Origin: Myxococcales bacterium
Lineage (GTDB): Bacteria > Myxococcota > UBA727 > VGSZ01
Reading direction: 5' to 3'
Length of the DNA stretch: 64,000 nt
Assembly (NCBI GenBank): GCA_023248635.1
Contig: JAHFED010000008.1
Span: 78,015 to 142,014 of the forward strand
The translations under genes and the position numbers were made by a program. Below the pieces are notes generated by a model. It made no database searches. It worked only from the letters and a program-made list of their open reading frames with translations, and was not told the origin of the DNA. Positions 45,689 through 55,427 of the stretch are shown here, in pieces; within the stretch, counting starts at the first letter, position 1; each line of letters opens with the position of its first letter.

Positions 45689-45713
45689 TCCAAGACGCTG
45701 GCGCGTCTTGAAA
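45689..45713. repeat. Copy 3 of dispersed palindrome (ftsH leader, inverted)
   Basis: The reverse complement contains TTCAAGACGCGCCAGCGTCT (positions 45694-45713 as AGACGCTGGCGCGTCTTGAA), identical to copies 1 and 2. It ends about 14 nt before the ftsH GTG, so it could form a hairpin affecting ftsH translation. Confidence 0.65.
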
Positions 45714-45726
45714 CGCAGGTGATTTC

Positions 45727-47694
<1,968 letters not shown>

Positions 47695-47706
47695 TCCCAA
47701 GCCCCA

Positions 47707-47733
47707 GCCCGCCTCGGTGGGCGCGGTTTTTTC
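47707..47733 (+). terminator. Rho-independent terminator after ftsH
   Basis: GCCCGCC-TC-GGTGGGC (one G-T pair) followed by GCGG and six T, 12 nt after the ftsH stop. Confidence 0.8.
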
Positions 47734-47748
47734 GCGGCTCCGTCGTCG

Positions 47749-48129
47749 TCAACGGGTGCGAACGGGCTCGTCGTGCTGTGCCGCCGGTGCATCGGCGGCC
47801 GCACGATCCCAAAAGGCAAAGACGACGGCGCCGACGAGAAAGAGGCCGGCGACGGCGTGGTTCCACTTCGGCGTCTCCTTCAACCACAAGACGGCGAAGA
47901 CGACAAAGACCGCGAGTGTGATCACCTCCTGCATCAGCTTGAGCTGAAAAGCGCTGAAGGTCCCATGGCCCCATCGATTGGCGGGCACTTGCAAACAATA
48001 TTCGACGAAAGCAATACCCCAAGAAACCAGAATCACCTTCCAAAGATCAACCTCTTTGAAACGCAGATGACCATACCAAGCCATGGTCATGAAGACGTTG
48101 CTGGCGATGAGGAGCCCCACCGTCTTCAT
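47749..48129 (-). CDS. DUF486 family membrane protein
   Basis: 126 residues with four membrane helices. Family marks are visible: MAWYGHLRF near the start, SWGIAFVEYCLQVPANRWG and GTFSAFQLKLMQEVITLAVF. DUF486 belongs to the drug/metabolite transporter superfamily in topology; function unknown. The start overlaps the stop of the acetyltransferase gene (ATGA). AT-rich codons at about 48,000-48,060. Confidence 0.85.
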   Translation of the reverse strand: MKTVGLLIASNVFMTMAWYGHLRFKEVDLWKVILVSWGIAFVEYCLQVPANRWGHGTFSAFQLKLMQEVITLAVFVVFAVLWLKETPKWNHAVAGLFLVGAVVFAFWDRAAADAPAAQHDEPVRTR

Positions 48130-48602
48130 CGGAAGACCTTGCCAAGCGAATACTCGTGAAGACCAGGTTTCTCGTGGTCCATATGGATACCTTCAACCAA
48201 ATACCCCTGGCGTAACTTAATAATAATCATGGGAATGTTGGTAATCAAAATCGTCGACATGATCTTGCTGAACCCCGCGGCCCGCACCTCGGCCTCGATG
48301 GCGCGGGAAATCGCAGCGCCAAGCCCCTGCTGGCGGTGGCGGGGGTCGACGACGGTCTTGACGCTCTCGGCAAGGAAGCGGGTACGCGGCACATAGGCGG
48401 TGGCGCCGACGACGTCGTTGGCTGCGTTTTGGGCCCAAAAGAAGCGGTAGTGCCCGTGCTTGATGCCCGCGCGCGCCAAGGGCAGCTCGCTGGGATAGTG
48501 ACGGTTGACGAAGGAGACGACGGCGTCGACGGCGTCATCGTCGTTGGCATCAAGGGCCACCAGGCGCACGGCGTTGTTTGCGGGCAAGGTCTGGTCACTC
48601 AT
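48126..48602 (-). CDS. GNAT-family acetyltransferase
   Basis: About 158 residues. The acetyl-CoA-binding motif VDPRHRQQGLGAAISRAIEAEV (V strand plus Q/RxxGxG/A loop) is clear, preceded by strands FFWAQNAANDVVGATAYVP. Substrate unknown. I chose the ATG giving MSDQTLPANN; an ATG four codons earlier (48614) is equally possible. Coupled to DUF486. An AT-rich stretch lies at about 48,180-48,245 near the 3' end. Confidence 0.8.
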   Translation of the reverse strand: MSDQTLPANNAVRLVALDANDDDAVDAVVSFVNRHYPSELPLARAGIKHGHYRFFWAQNAANDVVGATAYVPRTRFLAESVKTVVDPRHRQQGLGAAISRAIEAEVRAAGFSKIMSTILITNIPMIIIKLRQGYLVEGIHMDHEKPGLHEYSLGKVFR

Positions 48603-48698
48603 GGAGCTCAGCATGCGACGACGACGGGTATGCGCTCAACCCTCGACGACGACGACCTCCTGCTCCACACTGCAAAGACGCCAGAGCGCGGAGGATCC

Positions 48699-48866
48699 AT
48701 GGGTGCGCCAGTCTTCAACATCGTCTTCGGGCTCGCCTGCATCGCCGGCGGCGCCAGCGGGAAGCTCTCCTTGATGGGCACCCAGAGCAGCGGGGCCTTG
48801 GTCGTCGCTGGCTGCGTTGCCAGCGCCATTGGCATCTACCAAGTGTGGCGTCGGCAGACGCGATGA
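48699..48866 (+). CDS. Small two-helix membrane protein (55 aa)
   Basis: 55 residues: MGAPVFNIVFGLACIAGGASG, then a short polar turn and GALVVAGCVASAIGIYQVW, i.e. two membrane helices, with a basic RRQTR end. A near-perfect GGAGGA ribosome-binding site lies 3 nt before the ATG, and the stop overlaps the SDR start (ATGA). Both features support a real gene. Function unknown. Confidence 0.75.
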   Translation: MGAPVFNIVFGLACIAGGASGKLSLMGTQSSGALVVAGCVASAIGIYQVWRRQTR

Positions 48867-49651
48867 GCGCGGGCACAGCGCTGGTGACGGGTGCGTCGTC
48901 GGGGATCGGCCTTGCCATCGCTCGATCCCTGGCAACGCGGGGCTTCGATCTGGTGCTGGTCGCGCGGCGCGAGGATCGTTTGCAGGCCCTCGCCCATGAG
49001 CTCTCGGCCGCGGCCAGCATCACAGTCACCGTCGTCGCTGCCGACCTGGCAACGCCCGAGGGCACCGACGTCGTCGTCGAAGCTGTGGGCGATCGAGAGA
49101 TCGATGTCGTCGTCAACAACGCCGGTGCTGGCTGGATTGGACTCTTTCACCAGGCCCCCGCAGCGCGCCAGCTCGAGATCGTCGACATCAATTGCCGCGC
49201 CCTCGTCGCCCTCACGCGGGCCTTCTTGCCCGGCATGATCGCTCGCGGTCGGGGCCACGTCGTCCAGATCGCATCCGTCGGCGGCTTCATGCCCGGGCCG
49301 CGAGCGGCGACCTACTATGCCTCGAAGGCTTTCGTCGTCAGCCACAGCGAGGCCCTGCGGCACGAGCTCGAGGACACCGGCGTCGCCATCACGCTGGTCT
49401 GTCCGGGACCCGTGGCGACGGAATTTCAGCGCAGCTCGGGCGTGAAAGGCACGATGGGAGGAGCCGCAGCCATGAGCGACGTCGACGTCGCCGAAGCCAG
49501 CGTCGAAGGCATGCTGCAGCGCCGCTTTCTGGTGGTGCCTGGTGCTCCCAATCGGCTGCTGATCGCGCTCACGCGGGTGCTGCCTCGTCGGCTCGCCGCC
49601 GCCCTCGTCGACCGCCTCCAGAAAAAGCGCCTCGCCGCCGAGCCGCAGTAG
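48863..49651 (+). CDS. Short-chain dehydrogenase/reductase
   Basis: 262 residues. Classical SDR motifs: TGASSGIG (9-16) for NAD(P) binding, NNAG, and the catalytic S...YYASK. The ARREDR after the second strand favours NADPH. The C-terminus (LTRVLPRRLAAALVDRLQKKR) is amphipathic and may touch the membrane, as in many DltE/YqjQ-type SDRs. Substrate unknown. The start ATG overlaps the upstream small membrane protein; the next gene starts 4 nt after its stop. Confidence 0.92.
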   Translation: MSAGTALVTGASSGIGLAIARSLATRGFDLVLVARREDRLQALAHELSAAASITVTVVAADLATPEGTDVVVEAVGDREIDVVVNNAGAGWIGLFHQAPAARQLEIVDINCRALVALTRAFLPGMIARGRGHVVQIASVGGFMPGPRAATYYASKAFVVSHSEALRHELEDTGVAITLVCPGPVATEFQRSSGVKGTMGGAAAMSDVDVAEASVEGMLQRRFLVVPGAPNRLLIALTRVLPRRLAAALVDRLQKKRLAAEPQ

Positions 49652-49654
49652 CCC

Positions 49655-50299
49655 ATGCGCTTCTTGGGTCTTTGTCTGATCCTTGGTGCGGGCCTGTCAG
49701 CGCGGGCCCAGGTCGCCGTCGCCGTCACCCTGCCCGACAACAACCCCGCCCATCGCGAGGTTGCCGCTGGCCTGGTCGAGGCCGTCGACGACGTCTGGCT
49801 GATGTTGGAGCCCCAGCTCGATCCCGTCGACGTCGCTGTGTGCCAGACCGAATCCGCCTGCCTCTTGGGGCACGCCCTGGCCCGCCATGCCTCCCACCTC
49901 TTGGTCATCGGCGTTGCCGGCCTCGGGGTCCGCGACTACGTCGTGTCCGTTCAGCTCTACGACGCCCATGGCACCAAGCTCGTCGACGAGAACAGCGTCG
50001 AAAGCGCCAGCCCCAACCCCGCCGACGTCGGCGCCGCCCTCGCTGTGAAGCTGCTGCCCTGGGCCGGTGTGCCCCCCGCCAGGGCTCTGGTGCCCCCTCC
50101 TCCCCCTGGCCCATCGGCCTTGGGGCTCACCGGAATGGCGCTGGTCGCCGGCAGCGGCGTCGTCGGCGTTGGCCTCACCATCGCTGCGGTATCCGTGAAG
50201 CCGTCGGTGGCGCTGCAGACCAGCGTCGTCGTCGGATCGGCGCTGGCGGTGGTCTTGGGTGCGGCCGGAGCAGCCTGCGTCGTCGTCGACGCCCTCTAG
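49655..50299 (+). CDS. Secreted protein with C-terminal membrane helices
   Basis: 214 residues. A signal peptide (MRFLGLCLILGAGLSARAQ) is followed by an alpha/beta domain (VAVAVTLPDNNPAHREVAAGLVEAV; HLLVIGVAGLGVRDYVVSVQLYD), a Pro-rich linker and two C-terminal membrane helices separated by VKPSVALQT. The layout recalls myxobacterial envelope proteins that pair a periplasmic sensor-like domain with a late membrane anchor. I do not recognise a family. Confidence 0.8.
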   Translation: MRFLGLCLILGAGLSARAQVAVAVTLPDNNPAHREVAAGLVEAVDDVWLMLEPQLDPVDVAVCQTESACLLGHALARHASHLLVIGVAGLGVRDYVVSVQLYDAHGTKLVDENSVESASPNPADVGAALAVKLLPWAGVPPARALVPPPPPGPSALGLTGMALVAGSGVVGVGLTIAAVSVKPSVALQTSVVVGSALAVVLGAAGAACVVVDAL

Positions 50300-50305
50300 C
50301 TACAG

Positions 50306-50899
50306 CTAGCGGGCGCCTGGCATCGCGAAGGGGGAGCCCGACGCCCCGCCGATGCCACCGGTGGGGCCTCCGGCCGTGAGTTGCGCTCTCACTGTGGCCA
50401 CGCCGTTGAGAGCGCGCGCAAAGGCGACGACCGCCTCGAGAGTCTCGACCTCGTCCACCCGGCGCCGACGGCGAAACAACACCACCAGCGCCTGCGTCGA
50501 CGTCACGTTGATGCTCTTCAGGTTGGTGAGCTGATCGAGGCGGTGCAGGGTCTTGCGCACCACAGGGTCGCTCATGATCGTGGCGGCCAGGGCTTCGTCG
50601 TCGCTGGTGATGCGGAAGGAGTGGTCAACGTCGCCGAAGCCGGTGCGAACACCCAGCGGACTGAGGCCGGGTTGGATGGTGAGGCCCATCCTTCCGCCGA
50701 GCAGGCAACCTGGCACCGCCACGCGCCAACCGGCAGCGACGATCTCCAGCACATAGTCCCGAGTCTGCAGGGCGCGGCCACCGGTCAAGAGCCGCTGCCC
50801 GCCCAGCGCGGTCGCCAGCCGGTCGAGCTGTCCGAGCCGAAGAGCATAAGTAACTGATAATACGACGCAAACAAGAAGAGAGACGCCGAGCTCGATCAT
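50306..50899 (-). CDS. Single-pass membrane protein of unknown function
   Basis: 197 residues. One N-terminal membrane helix (MIELGVSLLVCVVLSVTYALRL) precedes a soluble alpha/beta domain (TGGRALQTRDYVLEIVAAGWRVAVPG; FRITSDDEALAATIMSDPVVRKTLHRLDQL; FRRRRRVDEVETLEAVVAFARAL). The ATG overlaps the stop of the zinc-finger gene (ATGA), so it is the third gene of the sigma-factor unit. An AT-rich codon patch at about 50,840-50,880 covers the membrane-helix end. No family recognised. Confidence 0.75.
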   Translation of the reverse strand: MIELGVSLLVCVVLSVTYALRLGQLDRLATALGGQRLLTGGRALQTRDYVLEIVAAGWRVAVPGCLLGGRMGLTIQPGLSPLGVRTGFGDVDHSFRITSDDEALAATIMSDPVVRKTLHRLDQLTNLKSINVTSTQALVVLFRRRRRVDEVETLEAVVAFARALNGVATVRAQLTAGGPTGGIGGASGSPFAMPGAR

Positions 50900-51147
50900 T
50901 TGTGGGTGCGCTGTTTCAAGAAGGTGAGGAGGCGGGACTCGAGGTCTACAGGCACCTGCTGCAGCAGGTGGGCGCGGACGGCCTCGGGCGCGAAGCGGTA
51001 CTGCTTCAAGAAGGCCAGACACGGGGCGCATTGGGACATGTGTCCATCGACGGCGCTCTTCACCTCGGCAGGCAATTGGTCGTCGACGTACTCGCCCAGG
51101 AGCTCGACCAGGCGGCCGCAGTCGACGGAGTGGTGGTCGTCGTGGCT
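50896..51147 (-). CDS. Zinc-finger anti-sigma-type protein (ZAS domain)
   Basis: 83 residues from a GTG with GAGG 5 nt upstream; an ATG at 51180, 4 nt after the sigma-factor stop, is the alternative start. The HxxxCxxC motif GHMSQCAPC and an upstream CGRLVELLGEYVDDQLP mark a ZAS-type zinc-binding anti-sigma domain. There is no membrane helix, so it would act in the cytoplasm. It follows the ECF sigma gene directly, the usual place for its antagonist. Confidence 0.85.
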   Translation of the reverse strand, partial: SHDDHHSVDCGRLVELLGEYVDDQLPAEVKSAVDGHMSQCAPCLAFLKQYRFAPEAVRAHLLQQVPVDLESRLLTFLKQRTHK

Positions 51148-51184
51148 CACGCGCACCTCAAGGGCTGGAAGACATGGCATCGGC

Positions 51185-51847
51185 TCATGGCGGCGGCTTT
51201 CCGCGCAGTCGCTCGTCGAGGAGAGTGCGCAGCAGCAAGCGCGTGCGGTGCAAGCGGCTCTTCACGGCCGACACCGTGGTGCCAAAGGTCCGCGCCAGCT
51301 CGTCATGAGAAGCGTCGTCGAGGGAGCGCAGCAGCAGCAGGGCCCGCTCTTCCTCGGGCAAAGCCGCCAGCGCATCGTGCAGGGCCTCTTGCACCTCGTG
51401 GGCGGCGGCGGCTTCGTCGGGGCGACGGGCCCACAACGTCAAGGCATCGAAGGGGCTTGTCCCCTCGGAGCGCGCCCGCGCGCGGGCCATCGAAGGCTCG
51501 AGATCGGCGAGGTCGCCGACGGCTTCGGGTCGCTTCTTGCGCAGCTTCATCAACGCGTGGTTGCTGGCCACGCGGAAAATCCACGTCGAGAAACGGGCCT
51601 CGCCGCGGAAACCGTCGAGGTGCTCGAAGGCCGACAAGAAGGTCTCTTGCACGACCTCTTCGGCTTCGGCGGGATTTTTCACGATGCCGAGGGCGACGGC
51701 GAAGACGCGGCGCTGGTGCTTGCGAACCAGGGCCTCGAAGGCCACGTAGTCGCCGATGCGCGCGCGCTCGACCAGAGGCTCGTCCTCGTCGCCCGCAGCT
51801 GCCCCGCTGGGCTCGATCTCGGGAGGTACGGGCACCGCCAATTGCAT
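51185..51847 (-). CDS. ECF-family RNA polymerase sigma factor
   Basis: 220 residues. Region 2 (YVAFEALVRKHQRRVFAVALGIVKNPAEAEEVVQETFLSAFEHLDGF, then FSTWIFRVASNHALMKLRKK) and region 4 (LPEEERALLLLRSLDDASHDELARTFGTTVSAVKSRLHRTRLLLR) are intact, with an Ala/Arg-rich linker between. It is most like RpoE-type ECF factors. Probable antagonist and a membrane protein follow. The double-FHA gene is 9 nt upstream on the same strand, so the four may share a transcript. Confidence 0.93.
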   Translation of the reverse strand: MQLAVPVPPEIEPSGAAAGDEDEPLVERARIGDYVAFEALVRKHQRRVFAVALGIVKNPAEAEEVVQETFLSAFEHLDGFRGEARFSTWIFRVASNHALMKLRKKRPEAVGDLADLEPSMARARARSEGTSPFDALTLWARRPDEAAAAHEVQEALHDALAALPEEERALLLLRSLDDASHDELARTFGTTVSAVKSRLHRTRLLLRTLLDERLRGKPPP

Positions 51848-51856
51848 CGCGCCTCT

Positions 51857-52927
51857 CTACGAACCCATCACCAAGACTGCCACCCCGACGGCCAAACCGA
51901 TAACCGCGACCACGGCGCCACCGATGAGGGCGATCTCGAAGGCACCCAGACCCCGGGGCTCTTGGGCGTCGTCTTCGTCGTCTTCGAAGGCGTCGGGCTC
52001 GGGTCCGCCGGCGTCGTCGGAGCCCTTGCGGTCGCCGTCGGCGCGGGTGCCTTGGACGCGCGAGGGTGGGTCGGAAGGTTCGCCGGTGTTGGTCTCCACA
52101 TCGGGTCCGGGGCCCTCGTCGTTGTCGTCGTCGTCCTGATCCTCTTGGGACGGGTCGCTCTCGATCCCGGTCAGGGCGTCGGCGAAGGCCGGGATGTCGT
52201 CGAGCTTGCCGATGAATTTGGCGGAGGGGTCGATGAAGGTCAGTTTCACGGCGCCGAGCAGGATTTCGTCGGCGTCGCGCAGGGCGGTGGCCTTGGCGAT
52301 CTTGCGGTCGTTGATCAGCACACCATTCTTGCTGCCGGCGTCTTCGACGGTGATCTCGTTCCAGTCTCGGCGAATGATGCCGTGGCGTCGCGAAATGTTG
52401 GCGTCGTTGATCTGGAAGTCACAGTCGTTGCCGCGGCCGATGACGGCCTCGCTGACGTCGACGCCGATGTCGAAGCGCTTGCCCTCGTCGGGTCCGTTCA
52501 TGACCCGCACATAAGGAACGTCGGCGGCGTCTTTGCCGATGGAGGCGAGCACCTCTTCGACCATCTTGCGGGCGAGGTGCGCGGTCTTTTCCGCCGAGTA
52601 ATCCGGCGACGAGGTCTCGGCGTTTTGGAAGGTCAGCTTGAAATGAATGAGGTCGATGACGTCGCCACTGCGCAGCAGCTTCTTGCCGCCGGCGCCGAGG
52701 GGTTTGCCGTTGTGCTTGGTGCCGTGGGTGGACTTGAGATCCTCGAGATACCATTCGTCGCCGTCGCGGAAGAACACGCAGTGTTTGCGGCTCACCGTCG
52801 ACAACGGCACCTGGATTTCGTTTTCCTGATCGCGGCCGACGCAGATGCGCTCGTCCTCGAATTCGTATTCGAACTCCCGGGGGTCTTTTCCCGGGATGCT
52901 CATGACGACCTGCAGCTTCACGGGCAC
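51857..52927 (-). CDS. Tandem FHA-domain protein with C-terminal membrane anchor
   Basis: 356 residues from a GTG. Two FHA domains: FHA1 (about 27-100; ICVGRDQENEIQVPLSTVSRKHCVFFRD, STHGTKHNGKPL) and FHA2 (about 158-230; VIGRGNDCDFQINDANISRRHGIIRR, GSKNGVLINDRK). Both keep the GR, SRxH and NG residues that bind phosphothreonine. An acidic linker and a C-terminal membrane helix (EIALIGGAVVAVIGLAVGVAVLV) anchor it. It is divergent from another FHA gene and sits just before the ECF sigma factor, so it may feed a Ser/Thr-kinase signal to that unit. Confidence 0.9.
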   Translation of the reverse strand: MPVKLQVVMSIPGKDPREFEYEFEDERICVGRDQENEIQVPLSTVSRKHCVFFRDGDEWYLEDLKSTHGTKHNGKPLGAGGKKLLRSGDVIDLIHFKLTFQNAETSSPDYSAEKTAHLARKMVEEVLASIGKDAADVPYVRVMNGPDEGKRFDIGVDVSEAVIGRGNDCDFQINDANISRRHGIIRRDWNEITVEDAGSKNGVLINDRKIAKATALRDADEILLGAVKLTFIDPSAKFIGKLDDIPAFADALTGIESDPSQEDQDDDDNDEGPGPDVETNTGEPSDPPSRVQGTRADGDRKGSDDAGGPEPDAFEDDEDDAQEPRGLGAFEIALIGGAVVAVIGLAVGVAVLVMGS

Positions 52928-52972
52928 AGCCAGTTCCTAGCCCAGCGTCCGGACCAGCACAAAGTACCGATG

Positions 52973-53056
52973 TTTGAGCCGCCGGCACGGCGCAAAGGGC
53001 TGCCTGGTTTGGTGCCAGCGGGGCGAAGCATCGGCGCTTCGAACCGCCGGCGCGGC
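52973..53056. promoter_or_regulatory. Direct repeats in the divergent FHA-gene promoter region
   Basis: Two 19-nt copies, 52973-52991 and 53038-53056, differ at three positions (TTTGAGCCGCCGGCACGGC and TTCGAACCGCCGGCGCGGC), starting 65 nt apart. Between them is a CGAAGC/GCTTCG hairpin (53024-53041). They lie in the 272-nt region between the divergent FHA genes and may be operator sites. Confidence 0.45.
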
Positions 53057-53199
53057 TGATCGTCTTTCGCGGTCGCTGCCCCTCGGGCACGGGCATCGCT
53101 CGCCCTGTCTCGAAAGTTGCTCTGTGATGCGCTCTTTGCGAACGTCCGGCAGCTTGAGGGATCGGCCGGCGTCCGTCGGCTCGGGTGAGGAACGCGCGA

Positions 53200-55152
53200 G
53201 TGTCGTACACGATTGTCATCACGGAAAAGGGCGGCAAGCCACGCGCAGAGGCGTTCGATCAGCACGAGCTCACCATCGGACGCGTCCAGGGCAACGACAT
53301 CGTTCTTCCCAAGGGCAACATCTCCAAGCGGCACTCGCGCATCGTGTTGCGCGACGGCAAGTTCATCATCGTCGACCTGAAATCGACCAACGGCACCTAC
53401 GTCAACGGCAAACGCATCAGCTCGCCCCAGGTGCTGAAAGAAGCCGACAAAGTCTACATCGGCGACTTCACGCTCACCCTTGAAGGCCAAGAGGGGCTCG
53501 TCGACGGCGCACCGGCCGCCCCACCTCCCAGCAACGGAGCCCCTGCCAACGGCGCCAAGAACGGAGCACCAGCAGCCCCCGTCGACGACGACGAAGACGG
53601 GCTGTGGGGACGCGAAGACGACAAAGCCGCCGTCGAAGACGAGCCGATGGTGCCACCGGTCAAGCGGGCGTTGACGCCGCTGCCCACGCAGCCCCGACCT
53701 GAGCCCCCAAAGCCGGAACCGCGGGTTGAGGCTCGTGTCGATCCGAAGCCGGAGCCGCGGGTTGATCCCAAGCCAGAGCCTCGTGCCGATGCGCGTCCCG
53801 AACGTCGACCGGAACCGCGGGCGGAGAAGCCCCGGCCCGCCGCCCGTCGGCAGGATTTCCAGATCGAGCTGCCGCCACTGGTCGCGTTGCACGGACGCGG
53901 CGCGGTGTTTCTCTCGGTCACCAAGGCCCTGGCCGGCGACGGCGGCTTGCCTCCCGACGACGACACCACGCTGGATCGCGCGCGCTCCGCCGCCGAGAAG
54001 ACCCTGAACGCGCTCTCCAAGAAGTTCGGCGGCGCCAGCACCGATGGCTGGCCGCTGCAGATCGCCAAGGAGGTGTGCGGCACCGGGCCCCTCGGCGACC
54101 TGCTCGAAGACCCAAACGTCGTCGAAGTCTTCGTCAACGGCCCTCACCAGATTCTCGTGAGGCGGGCGCCCGACAGCTCGTCGGTGGGGATCGCCTTGGT
54201 CCCAGCGCCGAGCTTCTTCTCGTCGGACGAAGCCGTTGCCCTGGTGGTTCGGCGCATCATGCACGCCGCTGGGGTGAAGTTCGACGCCGACCATCCCATC
54301 GCTGAGGCGCGGCTCCCCGACGGCACGCGCATCAACGCCGTTCACCACGCGGCCGCCGTTCGGGGTCCCCTGGTCACCATCTCGCGCTCGAGCACACGCA
54401 ACGCCACCCTCGACGAGCTCGTCGCCGAGACGATGATGTCGAAGAACATGGCCGAGTTTCTCGAGCTGTGTGTGCGGGCGCGTCGCAACGTGTGCGTCTG
54501 CGGCGGGCCTGGCGCTCAGATCGGCACGGTGATGTCCGCCATGGCCAGCACCATCGCCGACGACGAGCGCATCGTCGTCGTCGAGCAGGTCGCGCGCCTC
54601 CGGCTGCAGCAGCCCCACGTCGTGACCCTCGAGCCGCGGCCCCTCAAGGGCGGGCCGTCGGCGGCAACGGTGCGCGATCTCGTGGGCAACGCCCTGCGCA
54701 TGCGTCCCAACCGGGTCATCGTGCACGAGGTCACCAGCTCCGAGGCCCACGACCTCTTCGTGGCCATGGGCGGACGCCAAGACGGCACGCTGTTCACGAC
54801 CTACGCGGCGACGACGCGGGACTGTCTTGATCGCCTCGAGACCTTGATCTCCATGGCGGGACTCGATGTGCAAAGTCGCGTCGTGCGCGAGCAGATCGCC
54901 TCGAGCCTCGACGTCATCGCCACCGTCACCCGCTTCGCCGACGGCAGCTCGCGCGTCACCCAGATCAGCGAAGTCACCGGCGTCGAAGTCGACCTCGTCA
55001 CCACGCAGGATCTCTTCACCTTCAAGCGCGAGGGCTTCGACGACGGCGGCGCGGTCATGGGGCGCTTTCAGGCGACCGGAACCCCGCCCCGCTTCTACGA
55101 AGAGCTGCAACGGCGCGGCGACAGCGTGAACCTGGCCATCTTCCGCGACTGA
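53200..55152 (+). CDS. FHA-CpaF fusion with degenerate ATPase motifs
   Basis: 650 residues. An FHA domain (about 25-95; IGRVQGNDIVLPKGNISKRHSRIV, STNGTYVNGKR) is joined by a Pro/Arg/Glu-repeat linker to a CpaF-type secretion ATPase domain from about residue 265. Expected motifs are altered: Walker A (GxTGSGKT) reads CGGPGAQIGTV without Lys; the His box (HDGSLSTIHA) reads QDGTLFTTYA; the GE of RMRPDRIIVGE reads RMRPNRVIVHE. The fold-defining sequence around them is well kept. This suggests a non-hydrolysing regulatory protein. I chose the GTG with an upstream AGGA; a GTG at 53185 is possible. Confidence 0.85.
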   Translation: MSYTIVITEKGGKPRAEAFDQHELTIGRVQGNDIVLPKGNISKRHSRIVLRDGKFIIVDLKSTNGTYVNGKRISSPQVLKEADKVYIGDFTLTLEGQEGLVDGAPAAPPPSNGAPANGAKNGAPAAPVDDDEDGLWGREDDKAAVEDEPMVPPVKRALTPLPTQPRPEPPKPEPRVEARVDPKPEPRVDPKPEPRADARPERRPEPRAEKPRPAARRQDFQIELPPLVALHGRGAVFLSVTKALAGDGGLPPDDDTTLDRARSAAEKTLNALSKKFGGASTDGWPLQIAKEVCGTGPLGDLLEDPNVVEVFVNGPHQILVRRAPDSSSVGIALVPAPSFFSSDEAVALVVRRIMHAAGVKFDADHPIAEARLPDGTRINAVHHAAAVRGPLVTISRSSTRNATLDELVAETMMSKNMAEFLELCVRARRNVCVCGGPGAQIGTVMSAMASTIADDERIVVVEQVARLRLQQPHVVTLEPRPLKGGPSAATVRDLVGNALRMRPNRVIVHEVTSSEAHDLFVAMGGRQDGTLFTTYAATTRDCLDRLETLISMAGLDVQSRVVREQIASSLDVIATVTRFADGSSRVTQISEVTGVEVDLVTTQDLFTFKREGFDDGGAVMGRFQATGTPPRFYEELQRRGDSVNLAIFRD

Positions 55153-55160
55153 GTGCGGTC

Positions 55161-55427
55161 TCAGTCCTTCTTCTTCGCCCACTCTTTGACTTCGGCCACA
55201 TCCGCGCGTTTGACGGTGCCACCCTTGGGGCGCGCCACGGGCACAGGAAGAGTCGGCGGGGCCACTGGGGCAGCGTCGACGACGGCGGGGGGCTGGACCA
55301 CCGCCACAGGGGCCGGAGGGCGGATCGCCACCGGGGTCGGCGGCGGCGCTGGCAGCTCGGGCGGCTCGGCGCAGGCCGCCAGGGCAACGACGGCGAGCGA
55401 GAGGGCGGTGGGCAGCGGCCTGGGCAT
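55161..55427 (-). CDS. Small Pro/Ala-rich lipoprotein
   Basis: 88 residues. Lipoprotein signal MPRPLPTALSLAVVALAAC (Cys19), then a Pro/Val/Ala-rich extended stretch and a short basic helix (VKRADVAEVKEWAKKKD). The low-complexity body suggests a linker tethered to the outer or inner membrane. The start ATG overlaps the stop of the membrane-protein gene by one base. Function unknown. Confidence 0.7.
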   Translation of the reverse strand: MPRPLPTALSLAVVALAACAEPPELPAPPPTPVAIRPPAPVAVVQPPAVVDAAPVAPPTLPVPVARPKGGTVKRADVAEVKEWAKKKD

